DNA of 64,000 nucleotides from Norana najaformis (GCA_964023275.1 OZ029927.1:6557715-6621714), one strand, 5' to 3'; shown: positions 10,851-22,483, numbered from the stretch's first letter. The notes: generated from the letters alone by a model not told the origin. Program-made: numbers and translations.

Positions 10851-11585
10851 GTGCGCTTCCGGCGGGACGACCGAGACAAACACTGTCTGGTTTCTGGCTA
10901 ACGGCGTCGATCCGGTTACAGCGAGGGCCCACTCTGCCGTAGATCGCGAGGCGGTCTGAGCCACGACGGTGGACGTTGAGGTTGGACAGAACTCGGGGGA
11001 AGACCCCGTTCGTAAGAAATAAATACAGGTCTGTGTAAAACAAGTGGGAAAGTTGCGGAAGCTACCCCTTTGACCGTGTAAGAGAAAAATCGGATCAGTG
11101 CGCTCCCGGGAACGTCGCAGCCGTTACGAACCAATCTGTCTGATTTCTGACTGGCTCCGTTGGTCCGGCAGGGCTCGGGCCCACCCTGTTGGAAAGTCGC
11201 GAGACCGTCTACGTAAGTCACGATAGTTGGGGAGCAGACGCTGGGCGAGGCTCGGGGAAAGACGAGTAGTCAGGTCTGTGTGAACTCTAGGGGTAGCATT
11301 TGCCGTACGAGAAAACCCGTGCTGTATGGGAAACTGGTCCGTGCGCTCCTGAGGAGGTCGCAACCGAAACAAACCAATCTGTCTGATTTCTGAATGGCTT
11401 CGTTGGTCCAGCAGGGCTCGGGCCCACCTTGTTGGAACGTCGCGAGACGGTCGAGTAAGTCACTATAGTTGGAAGATAACAGGTTGTGCGAAACTCGGGT
11501 AAAGTCGCGGCCGCGGTTCTCTCGGTCGAAATTCAGACAACGGGGAAACGGGAAGACCCGCGGATCATAACGCAGACCAAGTAAA
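10851..11585. repeat. Three diverged tandem units of about 245 bp, GC-rich
   Basis: Units start with gtgcgct(t/c)cc at 10851, 11098 and 11341. Each contains a ctgtctg-tttctg block, a gcgagggcccac/gctcgggcccac block and gtcgcgaga-like motifs. Partial related segments occur just before (10.75-10.85 kb) and after (about 11.8 kb). GC content is clearly above the surroundings. Confidence 0.8.
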
Positions 11586-11690
11586 GCCCCGGTACGTAAG
11601 AGACCGGATCATAACGCAGACCAAGTAAAGCCCCGGTACGTAAGAGACCGGAAACTAACGCAGACCAAGAAAATACCCCGTAAATCATAG
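11562..11690. repeat. 44-bp tandem repeat (two exact, one diverged unit)
   Basis: The unit begins cggatcataacgcagaccaa and ends cgtaagagac; two copies are identical, the third has changed (cggaaactaacgcagaccaa). Confidence 0.85.
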
Positions 11691-12027
11691 TCCGGGTCGG
11701 TTCCCCGATAACACCGGAGTCGACACAGAAGATACCGACTCCTCTATATGCTTGTCGCCACACACTGATCAGAGGACTGACTGAAGTGCGGAAAGGGCCC
11801 CTCGTGCGTAGGTCGGTACGAAGGTCCGTGTGTTTTACAGAAGATTAGAGAGGGGACCTTCTCTTGAGTGTTTCACAGGGGTATCCTATACCCTGAAGAA
11901 GTGTTGGCCGAAAATTGCCAATACAGAGACTTGACATGGAAACTTGCTCCGGAAGTTCTCGGAAGTACCCGGAGATGGAGCGAGAGACAGATAGTGATAA
12001 CGGGAAGATGTCTCGCCCGATATCTAT

Positions 12028-12534
12028 GTGCCTAGGGCGGAAAGACACAGAGGCCGTCGTAAGACTTCCCTGTTCTCGGAACCGAGAAAACGACTGGTGT
12101 CTGAAAATATTGGCGGTAACGGGAGAGTTACAAGATGTAGAATGGTGGTTACGAGAAAGTCCTCACGCAGAAAGGGAACGACTATTGCCGGTAAAGGAAC
12201 GAACCCTGTTCTGAGTAAAGGCCATCCTCAGGACGTTGCCCATCCGGCGACCACGGAAGAGGCAAAGTCGGATTCCGAGACCGAGAGTTACAGTGTTGAT
12301 TCCCTTAAGGAAGCGACCTATCCTAGGCCTTCCTTGGAGAGAACAGACAGTATGGGAAGAGATGATACGGGAAGACCATTGTACAGTAAGAGTGCAAGGG
12401 GCGGTGAGGCGGGTGGCTCTGAGCGTAGAACTGGGCTTGAGTTACCTCCACCCCATGAACAGTTAGCCCGACCGAGAACGCCACAAATTCATCAACCAAA
12501 TACTTTTGTGCACTCCACCAAATTTGTTTACTAG
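12028..12534 (+). CDS. Basic, Ser-rich open frame of unknown origin
   Basis: About 168 codons open after a TAA at 11998, with no ATG at the start (GTG 12028). Composition is Arg/Lys/Ser-rich, then Glu/Pro-rich; no domain recognised. It follows the GC-rich tandem array and may be the start of a gag-like or other element protein. Coding status is doubtful. Confidence 0.25.
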   Translation: MPRAERHRGRRKTSLFSEPRKRLVSENIGGNGRVTRCRMVVTRKSSRRKGTTIAGKGTNPVLSKGHPQDVAHPATTEEAKSDSETESYSVDSLKEATYPRPSLERTDSMGRDDTGRPLYSKSARGGEAGGSERRTGLELPPPHEQLARPRTPQIHQPNTFVHSTKFVY

Positions 12535-12739
12535 AAATAGCGACAACGCTTGCCGCGCTGGAGGAAAGTAAGTAAGTAAGTTGACTGTATATCCTGCGGT
12601 CCACTGCACAAGCCAGCTGTCATTTTGCCCGAGTATGTCATTTTAGGCTGCTTTCCCTACAAGTAAGCCACCCAACTGAACAGTTGTAAGGCAATCAAAT
12701 TTGTAGAGTTGTTGGATGTTCTAGAGAAATGTTTTCTAT

Positions 12740-12935
12740 AGTGACCGTAAGGCATCGACTCCCTTCATTTAAATGAATTTAGCGGGTGAGATTCCTTCAC
12801 CACCGCTTCTCGTTTGAATGGACGCTCCGCCAATTTAAGGTTCTCGTGCACGGACCGTGCTAGCCCGAGATTAAACTCTTTACAATATAGCCACGATCGG
12901 CATGCGAACTGGCATCCTGACGCTTAGAGTAGGCC
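12740..12935. repeat. Dispersed repeat shared with 49072-49250
   Basis: Colinear matches over about 170 bp: aaggc(a/c)tcgac, ttcatttaaatgaattt-like, cccgaga-tcaaa-like and aatatagccac. On the minus strand it contains a box-B-like stretch, so a tRNA-derived SINE is plausible. Confidence 0.6.
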
Positions 12936-13170
12936 TACACTTAAACCAATGTAACTAACCACGCCAGAAGGGAAAAGGCCTACCATACATTCACTTTCAA
13001 AAAGGCAAACAACAACTCGAGTCAACAAGCACATTAATTAATTATGAGGCCAAAAGTAAAGCTGGTTATTACAAAATTACAGTAGCTATATGTTTAGTTA
13101 TTTTAACTTTTAAAAAAGAATTTGCCATGGCTCCAACAACTGTTTTGCCAGTGTTTTGCAGGTTTTTCCT

Positions 13171-13376
13171 GGTTACAACCGATTTTCCACCGTCTCGGAA
13201 AAATACTGTTCATGATGTCTACTACTATTTCAGCAAAGGATTTGTTTCAAATTAGGATTTCAGTTTACAAAACATTGAACTTTATAAATAGTAAGTCCTA
13301 TTTTGAAACAGATCATAGACATCATGATGTCTATGCAAACAGTATTTTCCGGGACGGTGGAAAATCGGTTGTAACC
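13171..13376. repeat. Inverted repeat (hairpin) inside the retroposon
   Basis: The left arm 13171-13220 starts ggttacaaccgattttccac and the right arm 13317-13376 is its reverse complement with few changes plus an 11-bp insertion. The shorter inner stretch (ggatttgtttcaaat... versus attttgaaacagatc) also pairs. Confidence 0.85.
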
Positions 13377-13734
13377 GGCCAACCACATTACTTAAAATCA
13401 ATCCTTATTACCCAGACTTACCATTATTCTGCAAGGTCATCTGATAGTCTTTCTCTGGTCATACCTTGGGCTAGAACTGTTCTGGGTAAACGAGCATTTT
13501 CGGCTGCTGGACCAAAATTCTCGAATTCCCTCCCTGTGTCTCTTCGTTCTGCTCAGTCGCTTCTGTCATTTCGTTCTCAGCTTAAAACTTATCTGTTTCA
13601 AATTGCTTCTCCACCATAGGATGCCTCTCTATCTTGCGGACTGACCTTCTGGATATCGACCTGATTGTGGCTTGGTTTTGGTGTGCCATCGGTTGATGCC
13701 TTGTGCATTAGACACCGGCGCATTAGAAGTTGCT

Positions 13735-13735
13735 A

Positions 13736-13783
<48 letters not shown>

Positions 13784-13791
13784 GTTATTAC
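13735..13791. repeat. (ATT)n microsatellite, retroposon tail
   Basis: TTA repeats directly after the family A 3' end, as in other copies where the antisense reads TAATAATAA. Confidence 0.9.
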
Positions 13792-14126
13792 TTTTTGCCC
13801 ATGGCAAAATTTAACCATGTTTGATCTGTATACGTAGACCAAAGATTTTAGGTTTAGATATTTGGGGAGTCACAGGATATCCACGTCAGCGCATGCCATT
13901 CGTGATGGCTGACCGCCTAAAAGGTTTGCCTTCAGTTTGTCTTAACGTCGGCTCTAGTACCTGTTTGACTTGCCTTCCTCTAATTTTAGGTCTGATAATA
14001 ATTTTGATTCTTCGAAAACCCTCTAAATTCACCGTTAATAAAAGCATAAGACTAATGTGCTTACTTACTTAGTCTAATAACGGCGCATAAGTATAGTAGA
14101 GTAAAATGGTGTCCGTCGAGTGAATC

Positions 14127-14230
14127 GTAGATATAATAACACTGGATACAGCATACGACCAGATTTGTGAAGCCAACATCTAATTTTAGTCAGTGACGTC
14201 ATGGGGGGCAGAAAGCAGTCGTGTACGGTA
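14127..14230. repeat. P element left TIR
   Basis: Includes a perfect CRE palindrome TGACGTCA at 14194-14201. The outer limit is uncertain because the match to the right TIR fades at tagatat. Confidence 0.75.
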
Positions 14231-14460
14231 AAAATGCATGAAAGAACTGCAAGTTCGTGTTTGTGAATCGTCTTTACAGAGACATTTATGTACACAAATA
14301 TTTTAACGGATAAGTTTAATAATGCAATATGTTTTGGCTAATCGCGGAAAATGACCATAATGAGGCTTTTAAAATTATAATAAAAATATACAAGTAGAAT
14401 TGTCAGATCCATGAGCCGGGCGGGTAAACAGTTAGGTGGAAGATGTTTCGGATTGGAGTG

Positions 14461-14483
14461 GACAGACAGACAGACAGGCAGGC

Positions 14484-14570
<87 letters not shown>

Positions 14571-14571
14571 G
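14461..14571. repeat. (CAGA)n microsatellite
   Basis: About 110 bp of GACA/CAGA tetranucleotide with a slight GGCAGGCAG interruption near the start. Open frames across it are artefacts. Confidence 0.95.
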
Positions 14572-14689
14572 GTTATCAGAATCAGGATAGGATTTTTGGA
14601 AAAGTAATGTTTTCAGTTTTGAGTGAAAGACCAATCCAGAAATTGCCAGAGATGAAGTGTTGGTGAGCTAGTATGATGGATCAGTTAAC

Positions 14690-15130
14690 TGTCGTAATTC
14701 TGGCGAGAGTTTATGCCAAAGGAGTGGAGCAGCTACGGCTATATAGCAATTTCCAAATTTTAAGGACGAAGCCACGGGGGAAGAAATTTTAGGACAGAAG
14801 AGGATCGGGTTGAACGGAGTGGTTGGATTGTAAATAACTGATGAAAATAGTCCTGAGGGTTGGGAAAATTGAATTGTGTTTTAGACTTTTAGGTAAGCAA
14901 CAGCACTTTATACTGTGCGTTCAGGTACTGTATTTTTAAGCCAGTGACATGATTTGAGAACAGGAGTGATGTGGTAGGGTTTGGAAGTTTAGGTGACAGC
15001 ACGAGCAAGAGCATTTTGGATAGCTTGAAGGCGGTTTATTTGAGTGGTTACTCTAGTGAGGAAAAGTGAATTGCAGTAGTCTAGTTTTGCATGGAATGTG
15101 GATGTGGCAATTGGTAGACATGCAGTTTTG
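14690..15130 (-). mobile_element. L2/CR1-like 3' fragment, separate family
   Basis: The minus strand has the usual decayed ORF2 C-terminal pattern (antisense cagtagtctagttttgc, gagcattttggatagc), adjoining the next copy at 15157. Assignment is by general pattern only. Confidence 0.45.
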
Positions 15131-15156
15131 AAGTCAAACTTTGGACGAATTAATAA

Positions 15157-15870
15157 TAACAATTAGCAACTTCTAATGCGCCAGTGTCTAATGCACAAGG
15201 CATCAACCGATGGCACACCAGAACCAAGCCACAATCAGGTCGATATCCAGAAGGTCAGTCTGCAAGACAGAGAGGCAGTCTATGGTGGATAAGCAATTCG
15301 AAACAGGCAAGTTTTAAATTGAGAACAAAATGGTAGAAGCGACTGAGCAGAATGAACAGACACAGGGAGGGAGTCCCAGAATTTTGGTCCACCAACCGAA
15401 AATGCTCATTTACCCAGAACAGTTCTAGTCCAAGGTATGACCAGAGAAAGACTATCAGATGACCTTGCAGAGTAATGGTAAGTCTGGGGAATAAGAACTG
15501 ATTTTAAGTAACGTGGTTGGCCGTAGTTCAATGTTTTATAGACTGTAAGTCCTAATTTGAGATCCTTTGCTGAACAGGAAGCCAATGCAAAGATTTAAGC
15601 ACAGGGGTTATATGCTTATATTTTGAAGTATTTGTTATGGCTCTAGCCAAGGAGTTCTGAACTCTTTGGAGTATCTGCATGTTTGACTTGTAGTGATATC
15701 AACAAGAATTGAGCTACAATAGTCAAGGCGACTGGAGACCAGTGCGTTAGCTAAGGATATTCTGGAAGACATAGGGACATAATGCCTAATTCTGGGCATG
15801 TCACAAATATACATGTACATGTATGATGACTTACAAATACCATTTACATTCTGCAAAGGTCACGGATATG
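15157..15870 (-). mobile_element. L2/CR1-like retrotransposon, family A
   Basis: About 700 bp colinear with the copy at 6.05-6.69 kb, from the 3' hallmark tgcacaaggcatcaaccg to the upstream LDYCSSIL region. Inserted within the P element. Confidence 0.85.
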
Positions 15871-16986
15871 CATAAAGTAAGAATGGGAAGATGGGTGTTA
15901 TGATCAGAAAAGGTGAGGTGTTGGTAGAATATTACACCTATATTGCAGACAGGAGAGTTAGTGTTAACGGTGTGGGTGGAAGCAGAATCCAGGCTGAGGG
16001 AGACTGAAGGATCAGGAATTTCTTGAGGTGGTCGTGTAGGCCAACAAGTAGGAATCCAGTTTTAGGTGAGTTCGGGCACAAGAGATTTGAAGGTGGAATG
16101 GTGAAAATGAATAGAAAACATTAAGTGTCTACAGCAAAGTTTATATTACAGTGGTTTTCATAAAGTTGTGAATTTTTGATTTGCCCTGCCATAGGCATGG
16201 ACAACCTATTTGGGCCCATATGGTACTATTCCCATATAATAAACTAATTTTAATAATATGATTTTTTAAATTATGAATTTGTGTCAAATCGGCATGCAGC
16301 ATCATATATACATGTAGGACATATGTAGCCATACAACAATATTCCCAGACAAGCTTCATATTTCCTGCATATGATATGGAATTATGGAAACATTGTAACA
16401 TATGCTTCAAATAACCTATGTCAGATGTCTTACATATGACGTTGCTCATGGAATGCTGGAACCGTGCAGTCACTGTAGCCCTATTTATATCTCTGTACTT
16501 TTCAGCATATAAATCATTTATTTGCGCTCATGAGATGATATACAAAATTAACTGTATCTTCAAAAAATAATTTTTTAGTAAATGAAATATAACTGGACTT
16601 ATGCATCTTTATTGCAATGATGTAGAAAACCATTGTTCACCAAGTCTACTTATGTAGTTGAACTTATGCCTGATTTAATGAACCTACTTTAATGAACTTA
16701 AAAAGAATAAGTTTTGTGAAACTGTTTCAACCTGGGGTCCTTTGGAGTTGAATTGTTTCTGTGCTTCTGATATGGTGAACCCTGACATCAACATAAGAAT
16801 CAATAATCAAATTAATTGGTTGATCATTGCCTGGATGAGGGAACCAAGTCTTCATATTATGGACATTAAACAGGTCTGCAAACCCAAAATTTTCAACATC
16901 AACAGATTTGATGATAGGTTTTAATTAATCATGTTTGCTTTCTCCTTAGCACATAGGCCAAGAGTTAAATATCCAACTGGTAATTT

Positions 16987-17334
16987 CTAGCGTCTATTGA
17001 CAACAACCAGCATCAGAAAAAAAGCTTCCTTAGCAACTCCAGCGCAGACATCATCAAAACCAGTTCCATAATCAACAAATCCATATGATCTGTGACCATC
17101 CCATTTAACATGTTTCCGTACAGACTTTTCGTCCATTAGAAGACCACAGAAAATGTCATTATTGTCCTGTTGCTGGCATTTTGAAGTCCGCTTTATGAAA
17201 CCAGGTTGGACTTTCATACTGCTAAACCAACGCGGCAATGTATTTTGGTCTGGGAGCCATGTCTTAAAAGTTTTCCTCGCATATTCGCAGACCTTTGCTG
17301 AATGAACATGCAAAGTGAGGGCAAATGTACGCAA
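16987..17334 (-). pseudogene. P-type (THAP9-like) transposase fragment
   Basis: 115 codons translate to FALTLH, YARKTF, LPRWFSS, GFI, LMDEKSVRKHVKWDGHR and YGFVDYGTG, the pattern of P-element/THAP9 transposases around the first catalytic Asp. Both ends are broken and no THAP domain is left. It lies between the P-element TIRs. Confidence 0.75.
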
Positions 17335-17457
17335 CGGGGACTTGACTTTATTCTTTCATCTCACAGATTTAGTCATTTTGCAAAAATTTATGCTCGAATT
17401 TATAACGAATTTGGTTCTGATAAACAACGTTCAACTTTCCTCTACAGCGCCCATCAC

Positions 17458-17576
17458 TACCGTGTAAAGCTCAGCTTTCTGCCCCCCATGACGTCATTAA
17501 CATAGAGAGATGTCGGCTTCACCGCATAGCATAGAAATCGGGCTGTATGCTGTATCCAGTGTTATTATATCTATGG
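17458..17576. repeat. P element right TIR with CRE
   Basis: Ends about 110 bp before the OPA3 start codon. Carries TGACGTCA at 17489-17496. Confidence 0.75.
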
Positions 17577-17685
17577 AGTGAATGTCCAGCTGCCGGTTTC
17601 CTGTTCGTCTGGTTATTTTGCAAGGATATTTTGGATGCTTTCAGACTAACCTTGAATGTGACACAAGTCATTTACCGATAATAAA

Positions 17686-17818
17686 ATGCCGTTCCCGCTC
17701 ATTAAGTTAGGTTATTTGGCCATAAAACAGATAAGTAAACCTCTAGCCAGTGCGATTAAACAAAAAGCCAAGACAACGCCATTTCTGAGAGATCGTATTC
17801 TAGAGCCACCCGCCCAAA
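17686..17818 (+). CDS. OPA3: OPA3 exon 1
   Basis: Codes residues 1-44 plus one base (phase 1), including the targeting N-terminus. The consensus donor gtgagt follows directly. Only about 110 bp separate this ATG from the end of the upstream P-element repeat. Confidence 0.95.
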
Positions 17819-19708
17819 GTGAGTTGATACCAGGATGCTGGGTTTTATTTACGGAGTTGATTCTAATTGTCCAGTGCAAACCGAAACCTTGATTTAAGGG
17901 GTTATAGCATGTGTAATACATATCAATATTTCTGTAGTTTCCAAGGTCGGTTTAAGCGCTTTAAGATTAAATAAATCCGGTACCTAACAGATCAGAATGA
18001 ATTTTTGCATCATCTCTGTCTTGCTTCATTTCATAATTCTCTGTTGCACGCTGCCAAGCTGTGGACGTTCGTTTGGCACTAGTTTTCAGTGTCATCAAGC
18101 CATTCTTCGCAATCTTCCTCTTCTCAAGTTTGCAAACACAGACTTTGTTGACCCTGGCAACATCTTACCCGGTGTTTCATTTCTGAATTCCTAGCACTTT
18201 ACAAAGTATTTGGACACCTACTGATTCCTACAGATTTTAGGGACAGATTTTAGGAAGATTGTGAGGTTCTTAGGTATGTTAGCACATCTGTAAGATTGTT
18301 AGTACATTTGTGAGGTTCTTTAGCATGTTTTTGAGGTTCTTTAGCATATTTTAGGTTATTTAGCTCTATTTGTGAGGTTTTTCAGTGCATCTGTAAGGTT
18401 CTTGTAAAGTGCTTTGAATGTAGCCATGTACATTCATGCAGATATGTATTTACATTTTCAGCCTTTTGCAAACTGCTGACAGATTTAGAGGCAGTTGGCA
18501 ACTGGTGAAGACCAACACGAAGTTGAGAAATTAAGAAATTAAAATAAAATGCACGTCTAATGTTGCCTCTGAGTAATGGTATTTTGTCAGAGAAGCTGGG
18601 TTAGGAACCGTAGGCTTAAGCACTTGTAATGTGCACAATGTCAGTAAACCTGAATCTGAGGCACACATGTGTTTGCTAGGGGCCAAGATGGAATTATGCA
18701 AAAACCAAGGTGAAGTAGTGAGTTGTAACAATTGATTTAACATAAGATATCGAGTTTGCAAGTTGGACCTTTTAGATGATTCCAGGTATGAGGAGCACAG
18801 CAGCTGAAGGCATGTGATTGTCCTGAACCTAGGTTTTTGCAACAAACCAGTATTAGAAGAACGCTAGGGCAATATGGCGTCATCAGCATATTAAGATATG
18901 ATGGAGGGCCTTTGTTGCGGGCCTTAAAAGTCAAGCTTTACATTTACAGATACTATACTACCATTATACAATTTTTTAAAGCAGAACAGAACTATGCCAC
19001 TGATTCAGATTTCCTGACTGCACACATAATAAGTGCTTTAAATAAACAAATGAAAAACTGTATGTACTATTTCTACTATATTTGGTTAAAGATGATGTTG
19101 ATGTGTTTGCACGGTAGTCTTTTCGGTAGTGCATTGGGTCTGGTATTCCAACAGTTGAGAGTTTGAGCCTGCTGATGAGCACACTCCATGTAATGACGTT
19201 GGACAAGTTGTTTGGATGCAGATGTCTCACAACTTAGGTTCAGATTTGTCGACTGCACACTTAATAAGTGCAATATATAAAAATTTGTTGGTGTGTTTTC
19301 CCAGTGTACCACAAGTTTGAGACAACGATTAAGATGCGACTGCTTGGCCTGGGAAATGTATCTCAAGTCAAGCCGCTTAGCGAAGAAATGGCTGTCGAAC
19401 TAGCTGCCGACATGTTGGGAGAAGCCGTCATCTTTGGATTGGCATCTCTGTGTCTCTTGCTCGAGTACAAACGACAGCAGCGCAAGGATGTGTCAAAGGA
19501 AGATGTCCAGAACCAAAGACTTCTTAGTCTGGAAAAACAAGTGTCTGATCTGTCCTTAGAAATCAAAGAAGAGTCAGCGCGACTGAGAGAACTCACCAGA
19601 TTACTTAGCACAGGAAACCAGTTAGATAAGCAGCTGACCTCAAAGGATGAAATTCCAGAAAAACTGGTCGACTCAAAATCGAAAACAATTCTACATGTAA
19701 AGAAATGA
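17686..19708 (+). CDS. OPA3: OPA3-like mitochondrial protein (two exons)
   Basis: Exons are 17686-17818 and 19305-19708, joined A|TG to make Met45, giving 178 aa; vertebrate OPA3 is about 179 aa. The start has the family N-terminus MPFPLIKLGYLAIKQISKPL, which in this family targets mitochondria, followed by the conserved PPAQ-x-YH junction. Exon 2 holds the core KMRLLGLG, KPLSEEMAVELAADMLGEA and a hydrophobic stretch ending LLLEY, then a heptad-rich coiled coil (about residues 105-150). In other animals OPA3 is a mitochondrial membrane-associated protein that affects organelle shape; its biochemical activity is unsettled. The donor is A|gtgagt at 17819 and the acceptor tttcccag ends at 19304. 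The ATG at 19268 lies inside the intron and is not the start. An AATAAA at 20812 probably ends the transcript. The two-exon structure matches vertebrate OPA3. Confidence 0.97.
18262..18402. repeat. Degenerate short tandem repeats in OPA3 intron
   Basis: Phrases of the type tgtgaggttctttagcat recur six or so times with drift. Confidence 0.6.
18490..18960 (-). mobile_element. L2-like retrotransposon fragment, family B
   Basis: Shares gtcagtaaacctgaatctgaggca and agaccttttagatgattcca-type blocks with 59.15-59.70 kb. Small plus-strand 3' ends of the same family lie at 18990-19045 and 19220-19275. Confidence 0.7.
19305..19708 (+). CDS. OPA3: OPA3 exon 2
   Basis: Codes the conserved OPA3 core and C-terminal coiled coil (residues 46-178) and ends at TGA 19706-19708. 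The acceptor is preceded by a short pyrimidine tract (tgttttcccag). Confidence 0.96.
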
Positions 19709-20811
19709 TGGTGATTAATATAGGAATAGAATAGCCAATATTATTAACATGGTTGAAAGCAGTGAACATTTGTACTTTGTTTCTCTTATCTGAAATGTTA
19801 AACATTTGGTATCTAATTTTCTTTGGAACTCGTAGTTTAATGGAATTAGATCATCTTTGGCAGAACCAGTTGGCATTTTGTGAATTCATGTAAAACCTAC
19901 AATGATGAACTTTAAGTTCTCATAAATCAATCGGCATGTATATTAGCCTCACGTTTCTGCATGTTGTACAAACTTGTGTCTGTATTAGATGCTAAAGCTT
20001 TTGAATTAACTGAAATTGATAAGTTTCTGTTTAAAATTCATGTTTAGCGGTTCAGCTGTGACCATCACTTCATGTTAAGTACTGCTGTGGTTTGGTTGAG
20101 TTATCACAAAGCAACAATCTAAGCTGAATTAAGGCAAGGTAAATCCGTTGTGGTTACATAAGGGTAAAATCTCTTGTGGTTAGGTATTAAAGGTTTGCTT
20201 CTATGAGTAAACAGGCTCCCGAAACCTACAGTGGTTATAGTAATTATGAATTTATATAGCACTGCTTCAAGAAAAACTAAATGGAGGCGTTCTACGCTAA
20301 CTGAAATGATGTCAGGTGTCATTAATAACAAAGACAATTTCTTAGTAAGCAAAACACTGGACAGATAACTTGGGTAACATCTTAGGCTTTACAGTTTGCG
20401 GTTGACGTGGAAACAACTGGACAGGTTACATGGCTTGGCAACTAACTGTCGGCTTCACAGGACACACCTAGCTTTAAATCCTCGACGCTGAAGCATCTGT
20501 GATTAGTCACTGGGCCATCAGCATAATGGAACAGAATGGAAATGCAAAACAGGTAAAACAGAATAGAGTGGAAGTGCAGAACAAACAAATCTTTGCATTC
20601 TTGCTACTAACTGGTTTTTCAATATTTTGTATGTAATTATTTATCACATATTGATACAGTTCATCTATGTTTCAATTACTTATAACTGTTCTATGCAAAT
20701 ATATGTAAATTTCTTCATTCAAGGTCCCTACAAACTGCATCATGAGGAGAGCATTCAAATAGTCTGACAATGAATAACAAATGCTGTATTACTATGTAAA
20801 AATTTTTTAAA

Positions 20812-20817
20812 AATAAA
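20812..20817 (+). terminator. Probable OPA3 polyadenylation signal
   Basis: An AATAAA hexamer lies about 1.1 kb after the OPA3 stop, followed by a T-rich stretch. It is the first AATAAA I saw downstream of the stop in the sense direction. Confidence 0.5.
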
Positions 20818-20839
20818 GTTTTATTTAAATCTGCACATA

Positions 20840-22140
20840 TGAACAGACTTTTAACTAATTCTTTCTATGAGATGATTGTGGGTTTGAAAGCAGTATTTTC
20901 TTTTGCTTAAACTGATATAACTGGTTTTTGCATGCTTGCCCCAGACACAACATAGTCTTCATTCTGTTGGAGTAACACCCCGGCAGAGAAAAGGAAGCAT
21001 TTAGCTGGAAAGTGATGATTTCTCTAAGGCTACGAATATTCTTCAAACACTGGTTTTTGCATTCAACAAATGCACCTGCATCTAGTGCTCAATTTGCTAA
21101 AAATTAAGCCTCCTCACATTAAGGCCAAATTCCATTATTAAAGACATGGGGTAGACAGGCTAAATTTTCAAATGGTACTGAAACAAACAATTGATTTTTA
21201 CATTATTTAAAGCGAAAATGGCAGTGTATAAATTTTGGACAAACAAAGCTCAAATTTTAGCCTGACTTCCTCAAGGCATCGGCTTAAGCAAATGCTTATA
21301 AGTCAATATGTAACAAGTGGTCCTTTACGTGACCCAAGTCACATGTACTGGTTGTATTGAACTGATTTGGTGCTGGCTCCACTTTCGCACCCAGTGGACT
21401 TGTTATCCATGGGAAAGGAAATAAGAATGAGGATTTTCTTTAGGAAGCTGAACTGCCACTTTTTCTACAAGTAGTGAATAGCACTGAGACGACTGTCAGC
21501 AAGAAATCTCTGTTTCTTCGGCTCAGTCCTTGAAGTCGTTTTGATCAGAGACCCACCACTTTCAAGAGACTTGACTGACACAGAATGTGTGCCATGACAA
21601 TTTGAAATTTCAATCCAGTGGACTCTCCGTTCGTCACGCGTCAAAGTAACACAAATTCTGACGTAACATGACATCCATATTTAATTCTGCTACAGAATTC
21701 TGCACCTTATAACTCATTACTTGACACGAGTCCCAAAAAGTCATGCCATATACGTCGAGTAAAACGTATTTATGGTAAGAAGTATACAGCGAAGCAGATG
21801 ATATAATTCTACACAACAGAACAGCATGCAGATCGTCTTTCTATAACACATGCATCATCATACAAGGAAACTAATGCATAAACCTTAAGAGCAAGCATTT
21901 CATATGTAATGCTCTGCATACGGACCCTGCCAAGGACAGACTCGATCCAAAGCCTAAGGGTCAGTCTGATCAGGACAAACTCGGGCAAAACTCAGTTAAG
22001 GCCAGTCAAAAATGGACAAACTGGGCAAGCCAAGCAAATGCTGGATCAAAAAGCCACTGATACATATTGAAAATGTGAAGCACTGAGACAAAGACCTGAT
22101 GCAGGACAAGTGCTTAATGTGTTTATGTCACAAACTTCCT
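20840..22140. other. No gene recognised
   Basis: Unique-looking AT-rich sequence after OPA3; short frames only, none with recognisable similarity. Confidence 0.4.
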
Positions 22141-22483
22141 CATTTTCATTTGACCCATAGTGTTCCATTATCGGATGACAAAACATCAATCGATGGTGCC
22201 AAGCAACTGGTGCATTAGGATTGGGTCTTCAAACGAAGGCCCAAACCTAGACAGTCTCAACCTGCATAGCCTGCCTTACAAAGCCCCCAATCAGCCAGTG
22301 TCCCCCCAATCACCTCCCTCTAGATGATGAGGCATCTATGCACCACACATTCCTGAGGCTACCACAACACGACAACTGACTATGATACATATCATTATGC
22401 ATCACCCATCTTTTGTTGCCAACAACTGAATTATATATATGTGTGTGTGTGTATATATATATAAATTAATCCATTCATTCTGC

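Larger units (their letters stand above)
13120..13791 (+). mobile_element. L2/CR1-like copy (family A) with internal fold-back
   Basis: The C-terminal ORF2 codons (YHYSARSS, LGKRAFSAAGPKFSNSLP, FRSQLKTYLF) end at 13619, then comes the family 3' UTR and an (ATT)n tail. Between 13290 and 13376 the expected sequence is replaced by an inverted copy of its own upstream part. Confidence 0.85.
14127..17576 (-). mobile_element. Decayed P element with TIRs over 100 bp
   Basis: Left TIR 14127-14230 and right TIR 17458-17576 are inverted copies sharing gatataataacactggatac, gtgaagcc and tgacgtcatggggggcag. Inside the right end lies a minus-strand P-type transposase remnant. Later insertions (an L2/CR1 copy, a CAGA microsatellite, other fragments) fill the middle. 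Confidence 0.75.

Noticed and set aside
14338..14666. Cys/Leu/Ser- and Asp/Arg/Gln-repeat proteins
   Set aside because: Both are translations of the CAGA microsatellite.
19268..19304. ATG 19268 as the start of a 146-aa protein
   Set aside because: It lies in the OPA3 intron; exon 1 at 17686 with matching splice phase supplies the true N-terminus.
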